Source: Anas platyrhynchos
Lineage: Eukaryota > Chordata > Aves > Anseriformes > Anatidae
DNA length: 64,000 bases
Assembly (NCBI RefSeq): GCF_047663525.1
Contig: NC_092613.1
Coordinates: 7,775,501-7,839,500 of the forward strand
Direction of reading: 5' to 3'
The notes below the pieces were generated by a model. It was not told the origin of the DNA. It made no database searches and saw nothing but the letters and a program-made list of their open reading frames with translations. Made by a program: the position numbers and the translations under genes. Shown one piece after another: positions 12,471 through 26,288 of the stretch (positions are counted from its first letter, which is position 1; each line of letters opens with the position of its first letter).

Positions 12471-15400
12471 ACCCCTTCCTTGCTTTCTAATGGCAGGCAC
12501 TTTCACAAACTTGGAGATAATGCCTGCAACTGCTTTATCAGGGAACTCTTCTGCAGTTATTAGAGTTTCATTCCTCCCCCCAGCCCAGCTGTAAACATGG
12601 GTATCAGCAAAGGGGAAACACCCAAGCGGCCTCGCCAAGCTGCCAAGCAGAAAGCCAGCCCTGCCTCTTCCTTGTGCTGGCCACTGAAAGGGAAAACAAC
12701 AAAAACATTTCCCTGCCCCATGGAAAGGAAGGATGCTTACCCCAGGCAGGGTGCGCAGCACGCTCCAGGATGCAGTCACACAAAGGTGAGAGTGTAACAC
12801 CTGCATTTGTAGGATACACCACGAACTCTGACAAGTGCGTGGCACTTTGGGCCAGTGTCCATGCCGAAATCCACGGTTTGTGTTCCTCGTACCTTTGTGT
12901 ACCCTTTGTGTGTCAGCCAGAGGCCTGACCTCACCGATCCCACGCACAATTTGAGAGTGGCCTGATCCGACCCGCAGGATTTGCATCGCACGGAGCCAGG
13001 TGAGGAGACTGAAGCTCTCAGTGACCTCGCAGGAGAGGCCAAGAGAGGAAACACCTCGAGCACAGAGGCTGAGACAGCAGAGTTCAAAGCGAGCAAGCAT
13101 CGCTCCTGCAGCTGAAACTGCGCTCGCTGCTCGAATACAGCTGCAACCACATGTTTTCTGTTATTACCCCGCTATCGCCCCTGCTTCTTCCTGTACAGTC
13201 CTTGAGCTCCAAGCACCCGCTCACCCCACACAACGAGGTGAGGCCTCCACGTGCCACCCAGGTACCAGGGCTCATCCTGCACGACAGCTGCTGCCTGCTC
13301 CCAGGGCAGGGGCGGTTGCCATTTTTCTATCTCCATTTTGTAAAAGTGAAAAATGAATCAGGCAGCACAGAGAAGGGAAAGGAAGAATAACAAAAAGTAA
13401 AAAGAAAAGTTAAGTTTTGAGGTTTTAAGTACTAGACAAAGTCAGGAACTCTCCTATGACTTTGCAGGTGCATTGGCACCCCCACGCAGTGCACTGGGAT
13501 TAAATATTGCATATCCTGAAATGGTAGGAAGCCTAATTCAACAAGTACTTTCTCCCATACTTCCTTCATGGGTTTTCAGTACCTTCTTTACTCCAACAGC
13601 ATTGCATAATGACTGCAGCATAGCCTGGGGGCAACTTCAGGCAAGCCACTAGAAGCAGCAACCCAACCACCTGCCTGCAAGCTGCAGGAAACCCCTAGAG
13701 ATGTAGGAGATTATTTCCTCCTCACCAATCCTTGATTCCTCCCAGCTGAGAGCTAGTCCCTTCTAGGGTCACTGCCAGGGGATGCCAGCACTCAGGGATC
13801 AGAGGTGCAGGAACCCCAACCCCTTCAGACAGCCCTTGGGCTGCCCTCACCCCTTCCAGCTGTCCCAGAGCCCCAGGCCAGCAGCACCCCCAGCAGCCAG
13901 AGCAGACCCAGGGCTCAGGGCAGGGTTTATAAGGGCATCAGTGAGCTAATAACGAGCTCACCTGTGCCTAGTAAGAGTGGTGTGTTCCCAATTAGTGCTG
14001 CTGTGCTGTCCTAGGACATCTCAGGGCCTCAGAGCCCCTCTGGCATGCCCCGGCAATGTCCCAGTGCTCCTGCCATCGGAGTCAGCAGGAGCTTGTTGTG
14101 GGATGGCTGCTGCAGGAGAGGCTGCTTCTCAGCTCCTTCTGTTGTGATTACAATCGCAGTAACACTTAGTCTTATGATAGCATTCTCCATTTTCTGATTG
14201 TTTCCTGAACGTAGGCTAATAATGCCAGCTTTATACTCCTCGTTCAGGAAAGAGTAGGTGTTTTCCTAAGAAAGGCCATTACTTTTCATTAACAGTACGG
14301 CAAACATTGAATAAGAGGCAGCACGGAGCACCTGTGCCTCCTCACAGCCTATTCTGGCAAGGAAATAAATGTCTCACCCCACAGGGAAGACCCCGGGGTC
14401 CTTTTGGACAGGAGCAGCACATCACAGCCACCACCAAACCGGCAGCAAAAACACGGCTCCTCACTGAAATCAGCTGTTGCCTCCTCACCAGATTACTGAG
14501 TAATTTCCCCCGCACTTATGACTCAGTTGACTGGAAATTTTGCCTGAGCAAGGACTGGACGTCTGGCGTGAGGTTCTCCATCCCCGGGGGTTTCCCCTCC
14601 CACAGAGCCCCTGCGGGGCAGCTCTGGTGGCTGGCAAGAACTGGGCACCGTGCCGAGGGGTCACCCCCGTGCCCGGGCACCGCTGCACTGCACTGTGGGA
14701 TGAGCTGCCCATCCTGGCTAAAGAGCGTGGAAAGAGGCAAAATAACCAAAAGTTCAGCTGCCGTGTCTGTCGGTAGCAAGCAGCACACACGTCTGCATCG
14801 CCAGCAGAAAAGAAGCCCAATTACATCCCAGAAACATTTGGGGGTGCTTTGGCTCTCAGCACTTCCCTCTGCTTGCCCTTTGAAAGGAAAGTGTTTGTAT
14901 AAATAACAGCAGATGCATTTGAAAATAGCTCGTCTCCCAGCCAGTGTTTAGCAATAGAAATGAGCAAAGATAAAACAGTTGCATATGATGTGAGAAACAC
15001 AGCAGATGGGGAGCACGGAGAAGGAGGCCAGGCTGCGCCTCGTGGCGGCAGAAGCTGCCGGTGCCGCTCGGTGCCGCCAGTGCCTGCAGCGCACGGGGCT
15101 GCTCCAGCTTCCTCGGACAGAAAGGGGTCAGCAGCTTTTCGGGTGCTTGCCTGCTTGGTTTGACAATAATGAGCAACTTCAGCTCCTCTCCCTGCATCCA
15201 TGTGCAAAAGCTTCAAGAGCTTTCCCTTCAACTCACAAGCCTTCAAAGCAAATGCAGCCACCTGGGTCTCCTGCGCCGTGCTTTGTTTCCCTCTTTGTAC
15301 CCATCACCAACGCCTCTTGCTTTCCAAGGGTGTGCCCACTTGGTTATGACAAACTCTTGCATGTGGAAGTAGTGACAGTACCAGTGTAGGACCGATGGGG

Positions 15401-18400
15401 GGAGAGGTTAAGGTCTCATGGGCTAAAATTCAGCTCCCTCCCCTCGCGCCTCACCCACAGACCACAGGGATGTTTTCTTTCTGCCTCAGAGCCACAGCCT
15501 CGAAGAGCTGCCGGCTGGAGCCAGCCCTCACCTTCAGTTGCAGATGGCAGGAATGCAAGGACCCTACGTGTGAGCAGCTGGGGCAAACACCGGGGTTTTG
15601 GGCCCCCTGGTCTCCTGCTTCCCACCACACTCTGCAGTGGGTGGCTGGACGTCAGAGCGAGCCACAGGCAGCACCAGCGTGCGGCGAGTCACCGGTGCTG
15701 TGCCTGCATCGTGGGGAGGACGGGAACGAAACCGCAGTCCTGAGGCTGTTTTCTCAAGGAACAAGCCTGCCATGGATGAGGGTATTTATCTTCCCATAAA
15801 TCTCAGATTTATTCAAAACAGCCAGGAAGTCTCCCAGGAGCTGCTGTCCCATTGGACATGCCCACGTCTGAAGGTGCTGTAATATTTGCCAAGTTCATGG
15901 GGTAACTGGGGCCAGTTCTCAGCGCTCCCATAAAACCAGAAAACTCCACCTGGATTTCTAAAGTTACAGAAACCACAAAGATATCAGCCTGTCCCATCAG
16001 CTGTTTTGCTGCCTGTGCTCTGTTTGTGGTGCAGGGCCGTGTTCCAGGCGGGCTGCTTCTCGCTGACAGCCGCTGCCACCAGCGGGCACAGGCAGGGCTC
16101 CCGGCCCCAGCTCCATCACTGGTCCCGCATGCTGACCCTGCTCCAGATCCCACCCGGCTGCCATAAGGGTGGGAAGTGGGAACGTGTCCCTCTGTCACCC
16201 CCACTGGGAGCTTCCATGCACACCAGTGTCACTACTGGGACCTGCATCAACGAGCAGCAGCTCTGGGACGCCGGCTGTGCTGGCGCTTGGTCGCTTTCTG
16301 CTGCTTTACCAGGAGCCTTCACAACTAGCAGGTGTCCTGGCTCGCATGCTGTTTTTTTCCATTGAAGCTCGATGCAGAAACAGAATGACTAATATCGCTA
16401 TTTCAATTGCTAAGAAATGTCCTCCGTGTGGTTCTTCCAGTGTCACCACGTCTGCTCTGTGACTTGGCGCTGTGACCTCTAAGTCCCCGCAGCACGAGCC
16501 TCCCTGCCGCCTGCCATCGCCCTGCTGATGCTGTGATGCTTTCCCGCTGTGTGGTAGCAGTTACAAGGGGCAATGGATTTGGGGTCTGGAGCCCCTGGCT
16601 GGGAGCTGCCTCTCCTCCATGCCCCGGCCAGCTCTGCCCCCAGCGCCATGGCACAGCCCATGCTCCTGTCCCCATGTCCCCTGCTGCAGTGATGGGGACA
16701 GGAGCTGCGGGCACTGGTGAGCCTGAGGAAGGGAGAGGGGGATGGATGGGGCAGGGATGGGATGAGCTGTGCTGGAGGAGCCCCGTTCTGCCAGGCGGGC
16801 TGGGAGGGATGTTTTCCTTGGACTGTGAGCGGGTGAGTGGTGCCAGCAGCAACTTTGTGACCCTGGAGCAACGTGAGTGCCGCTCCCTCAGACTCATCTC
16901 TTCCTATTTCTATGCTATTTGCTTTGAGGTTGGAGGAACAGGGAGCTGGCTGTGGCTCTGCACAGGCCACTCGAGCCCAGCCCTGGCCATGGCAGCTCTG
17001 GTCCACACCTCACACGGGGTGAGAAAACACAGGAGGAACTGGCCAGCGGTCTTCCAGCGGCCCCAAGAGCCAAAAGCAAGATGTAACCCTTGAGGGTAAG
17101 CACCTCTTGGGGTGGCTGCTTGTGTGAGCCGTGTTTTCTCCACCCTTTAAAACACAAAATCCAACTGACCCCCTCCGTCCCCACCACACCACCGGGCTGG
17201 GTGCGGGTGCTGGGCTCTGCGGGTGCCTCACCGGAGGCACCGGATGGCACCTGCAGCCCCCCCGCTCCCGCAGAGCACTCAGGGTGGCAATAAATGGCCC
17301 ATTTGTCAGAGCCGTTCTATTTTGAGAGCGATTAAACTGTTTGCCTTGGGTAGCCAAGTAACCTGAAAGGCTGTGATTTACCCTCGCCCGTGTTATCTGT
17401 GCGGAGCCTCAGCGAGCGCCGGTAACGCGGTGCCCTGGAGACCCTTCCTGCCTGCACGGCTGTGAGCGCGGCACGAGGCTGCGCCGATGCCAGCCTCAGG
17501 ATTTCCTCTGTAAATTAAACTTCCACGAGATAAGGAAACCAAACACCAGCCGGGGCGCAGCAAGCAGCTTCACGGAGGGGCAGGGGTGGCAGTGCCCCCC
17601 AGGTCCGGGGCGCAGGGGTGGCTGCGCTGCCGGCCCCCTCCCTCCGGTGGCGCAGAAAGCCCAGCGAGCACCATTTGCATTTCCTGCCTCAAAAGTGAAC
17701 AAAGCTGAGCTCAGCAGCTCCCTCCCACCCCCGCCCCGTGCCTTCGAAGCGCAGCGGAAACTGCGAGGGGCTGAGGAGATGGAAACACTGCTGCTTTATC
17801 TCACCGTGCTTCCAGGCGCACACGTCCCATCTTTCTTCTTCAGCGAGAAATGTGATGGTTGCACCACCAAATCTCGCATAACGCAGCCGTCCCACTACCT
17901 TGCAGCTCCTTACTGGGCTCTGAGGTGCTGTAAAGCTGCGCAAAACAGGCCCTGAATCTCATTGTCAGCCCAGTAACAAATGTTTCATTATTATTTAGCC
18001 AGCAGCACGCTCAGTTTAAGTTCCCTTTCACTGTAGAATAAGCACATCGCAATTTCTCCAGCGCCAGCCCAACTTAGAGGCAAACTCCTGATGTTCTGAG
18101 ACTCAGAGCCTGTGTGCTCAGGCTAGTGTTTAAAAACTATTTATTTCCCTAAAAATCAGGGCAGCAATTGTGGCAATGAGTGATCAGGAAAGCCAAATTT
18201 TCCACTTTATTGAGAGATCTGTGCGCATTTCGCTGCGAATAGGCAGTAAGGAAAAACGAATCCTGTTTTTTTCCCAAGCAGCCTCTCCGAGTTAATCGCA
18301 GAACAAAAGAGGCCTCGACTGCTGCCATACATCATGGAAAGGGCTGGATCCAAATACAAATGAATTAAAAATAAAGAGATACAAACAGTGCTTCCTTCCT

Positions 18401-21400
18401 GCAGAGCCCCCCGCGGCCGCTGGCCGCTGCCCAGCTCCGGGCTGCATCCAGCCCCGCCGCCCGGCCGCCGAGGTGCCGGGAGCCACCAAGGCGCCGGGGG
18501 CTTTGTGCCCACGCAGGAGCAGCCCCCGGGAAAGGCGTTGGTTTTGGCAGCTCCCCTGGTCAAATACACGCCGGCAGCCTTTCCTTCCTCCCAGGCACCT
18601 CCATTTGTGTCTGTCCTTCACTCGCTGTGGTGAGTCGACAGCTCCTTCCCGCTGTGAGCCGCACCTTGGCACGTCACGAAGGCCTCGATCCCCGAGCAGA
18701 CCCCCTTGTGGTGGGGGTCCCGGGGGTCCTGGGCAGCCCAGCCTCATGGCCACCCCGGCACCAGGGCTGCTGTGCCCATGTCATGGAGCAATCGGCTCCA
18801 AAATCTGTCCAAAAGCAGCAGGGGGTCACTGCTTCCACCTGCGACAGGCCTGCTGTGGCTGCAGGACCAGGCCCCGCTGCTTGCTGCACCCATGGGTGTC
18901 CAGAGCCGATCCTTCCAAGCCACCGGGGCTGCTCTGGGCTCAGCAGGCATAAATGGCCGTACTATAAATAAAACTTTGGCTTGATTAGAGAACTTAAGGC
19001 AGGAAAAAAGCACTTACAAGCTATACAAGGAAAACATGAACCCCCCCACCACCACCACCCGTGAGTAGTTGTGCTGCTGCTGAATGAGTCCCTGAGTGCC
19101 AGCCTGTGACCGAGTCATGCTTCATAAATAAACCTCACAAAGGTATTCCCTGTCCCGGAGCACTCACCCTGTGCACTAGGGCAGGTGAGGGAAGGGGAGG
19201 GCAGGATGTGGCACGGCCGGGGGCGGCCGAGGGGGAGCCGAGCTCTGCACCTCTCGTGCTGCTGCCGCTGCGCTCAGGTCTGCTGCAGCGCGGGGCCGCG
19301 ACTCGCTGCGTGCTCAGCGGAAACACAGCAAGAGATGTGCAGAAAATCGCTGGGCCAAGCTCACCAGCAAAACAGAATTTTGCAGATTTTTCATCCAGTC
19401 CCAAACCCAAGAAAATAAATTAAAAAAAAAAGCTGCTTTGGCTTAAGCCAGGTTGTTTTTTTTGGTGCTGCGGCCAACAAACTTCACCCATTTGCACTGA
19501 TCACCAGGTGGAGCGGGCGGCTGCAGCGGCTGGGCAGGCTGGAAGCTGTGACTGCAGCCACCAGGAACAGCAAAATGTCTGTGCACAGGCTGGGAAAGTG
19601 GACGAGGGCAGAGGGGAGGCAGAAACAGAGCGGCCTGGTGCAGGTCTGCTCGCTGGGGCAGAAGCCATTGAGAAGGTGTCAGAGCGAGCATCTCCCTGGG
19701 GGCAGGGGGGAGCCGAGCATCAGCAGCACGAACAGGAGCTGGGGAGAAAGGACGGAGGTGGAGAAGAAAGGAAAAAATGAGGAAGCAACTGTGGGAGACA
19801 GGCCGGAATAGGAAGCAAAAGCAGAGCAGAAACCTGCTGGAGGAGGCAGGCGAGTCCCTGGGCGCCATCGCTGTGGGGCTGCCCGTTCCTCCTCGGTCTC
19901 CTCACCGTGTGCTTTACAATGCACCTGAGGCAGGGCAGAGGGGGTCTGGGGACACGGTGCTGTCACCTGCTGGACCCACCAGCACCTGGCAGCAGGCACA
20001 GGCTGCACCCCTCTGCTACGGGCCCCGCACGCACCCGCAGCACCCAGCAGCTGCAGGAGGAGCGCTGGCACAGGCACGCTGCGGGGCCAGACCAAACCCA
20101 CAGCCCGGGAGGGAGGCAGCTGCGGGCGGGGGCCGGATGGGAAGGTGAAATCCGGTCAAGTACGCGCAGAGTTTGGAGAGGCTGAAAATAATTGTCTGGC
20201 TTGAACTGCAGCCAGGGTAATGGAGCCAGCGCTGCTCTTCGGAAAGTGTTGATGGGGTTTTAAATGACAAGAAATGGCCGTGCCTTCAGTTTCTTTGCTG
20301 GATCGAAGAGCCTATATCTTCAATAATTTGTCTAAGTTTTGGATTTTTGCTCTGGGAGACAAGAGGCAAGCATGTACTGTTCAAAAGTGAGCAAATGCCA
20401 GTAAATCCCTGCTTAATCCATGCATACAGCTTGTTTCTGGAGGGCTTTTTACAGTGCGGTTGCAGTCTCGATGTGCACCTTAATACTCACGCTGAGATGC
20501 AGTCAAAACCAAGAACCATTCGGTGACCCCATAACCAGCGCATTTATTGACTGTGGTTGGTGTTCGAGCCGCATGTTTCGGGCAGGGTCCATTCAGCCCT
20601 TGCTGAGCTGAGCCGTAAGGAGAAGCCGCTGAATTTCATCTCCCCACATGCTCTCAGGCACCAGCCACAGCAAAATAATTCCCTGGGGGTCAGAAGTAAG
20701 AGCTGGGGGGAGGGCTCAGGCCCTTGGCTTCTGGCCCCGGTGTTTCCCCCTCATTCTGCTTCCCGCAGTCTTGCCAGGCTTAGATGCAAAATTATCAGCA
20801 GAACGGTTTATAAAATGTCAAAACAGTTCCTATCATGTCAGCTGGACGATTTGTATAAATAATGCCTCTTTAAAGAATCTTCTGCCGGCTCGAACCTCCC
20901 TTTCATCTCTCTGTGATTTATTTTACGTTATTTTAATGGGATTTTAAAACAATCTCTAACGAAGAGAGCGAACGGAAAGTTCTGTCTGGCGAGGATGCTT
21001 GCGGCACGGCGTGGGGACTGCTGAGCCCGGGCAGGATCGCGTGTTTGCTGCCACCTGTCAGGTGTATGATAACAGTGACACTTTTACAGAGAAATTGAGA
21101 GTAATTTCCTCTAATGGTATAAAGGAGACGACTGCTCAAAACTGTTATTGCTCGACGGGTGAAGTCTGTGCATCGCTGCGCAACAAGTCGGAGAAATCAC
21201 CTCTGGGAACGAAATATTTCAAAAAGTTGTATTTATTTCCTGAGGATTGCAAAACAGCTTGAAAGAGCAGAAGAAGTCGCCTCAGTTGTGTTTGTTCTGC
21301 AAAATAAACAGGCTGTCACCATGCCAGACATCCTCAGATGAGTATGGACAAATTCTGATTCTCTTTTCTGGCTGTTCTTTGGCACCTATTTCCTACAGAG

Positions 21401-21411
21401 TGCATTTATTT

Positions 21412-21448
21412 AAAAAAAAAAAAAAAAAAAGAGAGAGAGAGAGAGAGA
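21412..21448 (+). repeat. A19 run followed by (GA)9 microsatellite
   Basis: A homopolymer of 19 A is followed directly by nine GA units. No recognisable retroelement body precedes it, so a retroposon tail cannot be claimed. Confidence 0.9.
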
Positions 21449-21799
21449 AACCCCATGTATTTTCCATAAAAAGCAGTCTGCAGTGAGGAGTTTTCCAGAT
21501 CTGATTCTCTACTGACAATTTTCTTTTGATAGTGGTTGAAACCATTTTTGGAACAAAATCTGGATTCTAGGAGTAATGAATTTTGTCTTTCAGTAAGGCT
21601 GTGCGCAGACCGGGGGAAGCATTTCCCCCCGCTTTTCCCATCTGTGAGAGATACTGACTGCATTTCTCCACCATAGCTGCTGTGTACCCAGGGGGCAGGT
21701 GGAACGAGGCCCCAGGGGGAATTTTCAGCAGTGCCTGGGGAGCAGGACATCGCCGCTCCTGTCCAGCTCCCTGCAGCCCACAGAGCCCCAGCAAGGTCC

Positions 21800-21905
21800 G
21801 ATTCCCCATCCTCTCCTCAAGGACAGGGAAACTGAGGCACGGAGCAGTGACGTGACTTGTCCTCAGGCACTAATGCCAGGCTCTGGAATCTCGTTTCAGC
21901 TCATT
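21800..21905 (+). repeat. Ancient MIR-like SINE remnant
   Basis: The sequence GGGAAACTGAGGCACGGAG followed by GTGACTTGTCCTCAGG and GGCTCTGGAATCTCG follows the MIR core and 3' region in order on the plus strand. It is short and diverged. The second half is weaker than the first. Confidence 0.5.
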
Positions 21906-22053
21906 ATTCACCCAGCCACAATCACTCTCTGTTAAACCAGATGTGACCCTGCTTCACATTCACATCCTCTCTCTGCTTTGCTTTCACTTCCTTTAAAGGC
22001 AAGGAACAGCCAGGAGGGGCATCCGTCTCCAGTCTCTGGGTCTCAATTTATCA

Positions 22054-22115
22054 TCTTTTCTTTATTTTTTTTTCCATTTTCTCTTTTTTTTTTCTTTTTT
22101 TTTTTTTTTTTTCCT
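22054..22115 (+). repeat. T-rich low-complexity tract
   Basis: About 60 bases composed almost entirely of T with a few interrupting C and A. It is simple sequence with no element attached that I can recognise. Confidence 0.85.
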
Positions 22116-25100
22116 TCCAGGTAAACGTTAAATTTCAGAGTCCCAGAAAAAAATCCCCCCACCTTTCCCAGCCCAGGGGTGGGTGCTGTGCTCAGGGACG
22201 CGGCCACGTCCCCACCGCGTGCGCACAGAGCGTGGCCATGGGTGAGAGGTCGCCGTGCCGTAGCCAAACCCCTGCTGGGCCCTGGCACAGGGCTCGGGGC
22301 TGGGCTGGTATCAGGGGTCCCCCCTGCATGCCCAGCCCAAGTGTCACACATGCTGGGGACAGCACGCTGACAGCCGGGGTAATGCCAGGAAACCCTGGAC
22401 CCTTCCCATTTCAGAGCTGAGGTCTGCAGCCGGCAGCCCTGGCTGATGAGGAGCAGGTACCACTCTCTGGGTGTCCAGTGCCAGACATGGCTTTGGGGAC
22501 CAGGGGGCACATGTCCCCTGGCAGAGGGACGGAGAGGGACGGCTGCACCCCTTCTGCGAGGCAGAAGGGTGCAAAAGGCAGGCAGGTAACACTGGGTGTC
22601 CCTCATGTCCAGGGTGCCCGGGCAGTGCTGCCTGCCAGGAGGCTGCTTTCTGTCCCTGCAAGTGTTCTACATCCCTGCCAGAACAAAGGCGGACTGTTGC
22701 TGCTGTTGAGTCACACGATAAGATCATTGTTACAGGATATATATTTTTTTTGCACGTGTATCACTTAGAAATATATATTTTTTTTTCTATAAAATCTGTT
22801 CTCTCCTCCACCCCCAATGTGAAAAGAGAATCTGTGCTCAGAGCCCTGCTGAGATTGCAGATAGACCATTCCCTTCCTGATCCTTATCTCACCAGGATGT
22901 AGGAGGATCCTCGGGGAATAGCTGGAAGCCTTTCGCTGGAGCCATCCAAGAAACAGCAAGCTGACTACAGCCTTTAAATGGCAAATCCATCAAGCTCTCG
23001 GGGACTAGGACCCGAAGCATTTAACCCCGCTGAACTACGACACCCCTGGACTGTGCCACGCTGGATTGCTCCCCGGTGCCCACCCTGGCACCAGCGTGTG
23101 CGCTGTGCAGCGCTCGGAGCGCTGCAGGCACCAGGGAGCCGGCTAAATAGCAGGATCTAAAAATACACCTTTGAATCCTAATCTCGAACAAAGCCTTAAA
23201 TTGCTGGCTCACAAACTTATTCCAGCTGCAGCCCGCTTACAGGCGGGTGATTTGGAGCGGCAGCAAATCCCCAGCTGAGTTCCTCGCCCCAACTCTGCAG
23301 GAGCTCAGCCTGCGCCCTGCATCCTGCACCCGCACCCTGCACCACAAGGCCGGCTGGATTGGGACTACAAGGTGCTGGGGAAACAAAGAGGGGGCAATGA
23401 ATGAATCCTGCGCCTCTGTGCAGCCAGGCCAAACATTTCTTACACACAGCTCCTCCTGCCGCCAGCTTCATCATCGCATGCAAAAAGGCCTGCTTCAAAT
23501 CACAACTATTTTTATGAAACACAATATGCCGTGTTTGGCAGCAAAGGGGTCCAAATACTCCAAGCACATCAGCAGAAGGATTATACCCCACGGCAGGATA
23601 TATTTATATGTACACACAGTCTAGACATCAGCAGAGGGCTGTCAGCCCTGCTGTACAGAGCTTTGCTGCCGGAGCTCAGCCGTGTGCTTCTCCAAGCCAG
23701 CAGCAGTGAGCTGCCGTCCTTCACACAGCCCAGCCCCTCGGCAGCCCCACAGCTCGTGCTCACGGGAGCACAATTTGGGGCAGAAGTGAATGAGGGAGCC
23801 TGCGGGTCGGTGGCCGGGGTCGGACACGTGCAAGGAAATGGTGAGATGGGGATGAAGAGGTGTCTTCCACGCCACAGCACTCCCCGACCCAGCACTGGAG
23901 CCAGCCCCATTTGGCTCCTCTGTTTGGGGAGTGTTTAATCACTTTGCAAGCTGTACAAACCTCCAGCCCCGCGTTTCCTGGTGCGGGGGCTGCAGGGGGG
24001 CAGCGGGAGAGGAGCCGAGAGCCTGCGGGGCCGCAGCACCCGGGGCTGGGCAGGGCGCTCGGTGCTCGCGTGGGGCCACGGCGGGGACTCGTCCTCCCTT
24101 AGTGACAGAGGAGTTGCAACAGCCTGGCAACCTGGTTGCTTTGTGTTTAGGACAGGAAACAGATGCTGCCTGGTGGAGGAAGCATCTGAAGAAAATAAGC
24201 ACGCCTTGTGCCTCCCTGGCAGAGACGCGGTGGGAACAGGGGGTGCGCGGGGCGGAAACGCCCCGGTCTGGCCCCGGTTGGGGCAGGTGCAGTTCAGCTG
24301 CATTTGACGGCATCGTCCTTGGCCAAATTAGTTGGGATGGGAAATCCCAAAGGGATTTTTCCCTCTGGATTTGTTTATGTTCCCTTAGAAGCACAGGGGC
24401 TGGTGCTCATCATGCGTGTGCTCTCGCCTCGCTCCGCTGACCGAAGGTCCCCCGGCTGTGCCTCCCTGGGGGATGCGCTGGGGGGGAAGGAGCAGATCTG
24501 TGCACTGCCTCCTGCCGTGGGACTGCACAGCACAGAACACTCCTGGCCTTTTGCTTTGGGGCTCGGAATTTGACACAGTTATTCAGCGTGATCACTGAAC
24601 AGGCAGCGGCGCTGCCAATCTCCCCGCTGCACAAAGCATCCCACAGCTCCCCAGAGTGCACCTCAAACAGCTGCACAGCCCTGCAAAGGCTCAGTTTGCT
24701 GCTGTGCCCAGCACGCTGCCCTATCCCCTCACAGCCCCTGCTGGGAACAAACAAGTTGCAGGGAAAAGGAGAAAGTTCTGAGGGCAAGGAAAGCCCAGGT
24801 TAGTTATGTACCTGTAGGGAACGTGACAGTTCACTAATCTCACCGTAACGCCTGCAGAAGCCTCTTGTGCAGCCCGGCCTGAGGGTCCTGAGATGATGAA
24901 GCTTTTCTCACCCCGCCTACGGCCTGGGAAATGTGGGCTCCGTGTGTCTCGCGGGCTGGGTGTGCAGCTAGACACAGCCACGCAGACAGCACGGGCACCG
25001 GCTTACGGGCGTTTTCTGCAACACGTCTCCAGTCCTCAGCTGCTGGAAGGACAGACAGAAGGACAGACAACAGCCTGCGTGCTGCTGGGACGAACAGGGT

Positions 25101-25962
25101 TACCTGGTTTTAGGCAGGGATGGAAAGCTAATGCCTTCTAAGAAAAAGGTGTAAAAAGATCTACTGCTGTTAACATTTACGGGCTGCTCTAAGCCAAACT
25201 TCATAAAGGCTGCTCATTTTCCTTCCTGCTCAGCTTTCCACACGCGGGGGCTGCTGCCCCGTGGAGCTGGGTCGTGGTATTTTCAGGCTGTGCAACCCCC
25301 GCTGAGCCCCCACCTGAGGCTGGGTCCTCATTTTGTTGTTCTGCTTTTTGTGCAACCAGAAATCTGGCAGCCAGGAGCTGGCTTCTTGTTACGTCCTACA
25401 CTACCCCGGCATTTACAGGGTCGTTTGCTCTGTGGCATCGTGCCAGAGCATTTCTTTGTAGCCTCACCAATTTGAGAGACACTTTCCATAAATAGATCTC
25501 AAAAGACGAAGCAAATACTTTTAAAGGAAGAACTGTTAGCAGGGGCAAAATTAGTGCAAAAGGTTAACGTCAGCTCTCCTGCCAACCTGCTGGATTCAAC
25601 CGCAGCGTGCTGCAGGAGCTTGACAGAGGGTTACAGCAGACAAAAGGGTGGATTTGGGTATTTTGGGGACAGTTCAGGATCAGCAGTTCCTGCTCTCCCC
25701 GGCTGTAGCTGATTGTGTCTGTTTGGGGGCTGTCAGCACCTTGTGCTGTACCTCAGGGTCAGCCTGAAGGTCTCCAGAGGTGCCTCCTGCCCCAGGACAC
25801 GTCTTACCCCAGAGATGGAGGGACCCCAGCCCCAGCACTGCTGACACGGAGCACAGGGAGCCACGGGAAGGCAGGAGCATCGTGCTCCAGCCTGGGAACC
25901 TTGGGCACCACCTGGCAGGACTCACAGGATCCCCCAAAAACCACTCACCTGGCACCATGCTT

Positions 25963-25968
25963 TTTATT
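25963..25968 (-). terminator. Candidate poly(A) signal of the ADORA3-like gene
   Basis: The minus strand reads AATAAA here, 321 bases downstream of the stop codon of the ADORA3-like gene. The distance is typical for a short 3' UTR. No transcript evidence is available. Confidence 0.45.
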
Positions 25969-26288
25969 AACAGAGCAAAGCATCTATAAACATGAACAGG
26001 ATCAATTCTTCATCCACACCTGTTGAGTTACCACTCTTTTCCAAACTTCAAAACCCTTTTGCTTCAGAAATGCAAAGTTTTTTTTTTTTTTGTTTGTTTC
26101 TTAAATTAATTAGGATTCTGAACTAATCACCTCACTGCTCAGTTAGCTTAACAGCAAAATGCAAGCACAATTACAGTTCCAGAAGGCAGAAGCTGATAAA
26201 TACACCCCTGTGCCACATCCCCTTGCTTGCTGCTCCCCGGCCGTTTCGGTCGCACGCAGCCCGGACACAGCCCCGGCGCAGGACTTGC

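Larger units (their letters stand above)
8121..26288. other. Gene-poor interval between CpG island and ADORA3-like gene
   Basis: About 18 kb without a gene I can support. The many short ORFs on both strands have no recognisable domain and no coherent exon chain. The visible content is MIR-like SINE remnants near 9.1, 12.4 and 21.8 kb, an A-run plus GA microsatellite at 21.41 kb, a T-rich tract at 22.06 kb, and scattered GC-rich patches. If the CpG island belongs to RAP1A, this interval would be upstream DNA that could carry regulatory elements, but I cannot point to one. Confidence 0.5.

Noticed and set aside
13315-13375. Possible further MIR-like fragment (CTCCATTTTGTAAAAG...)
   Set aside because: Only a few short words fit the core and the flanks do not continue the pattern.
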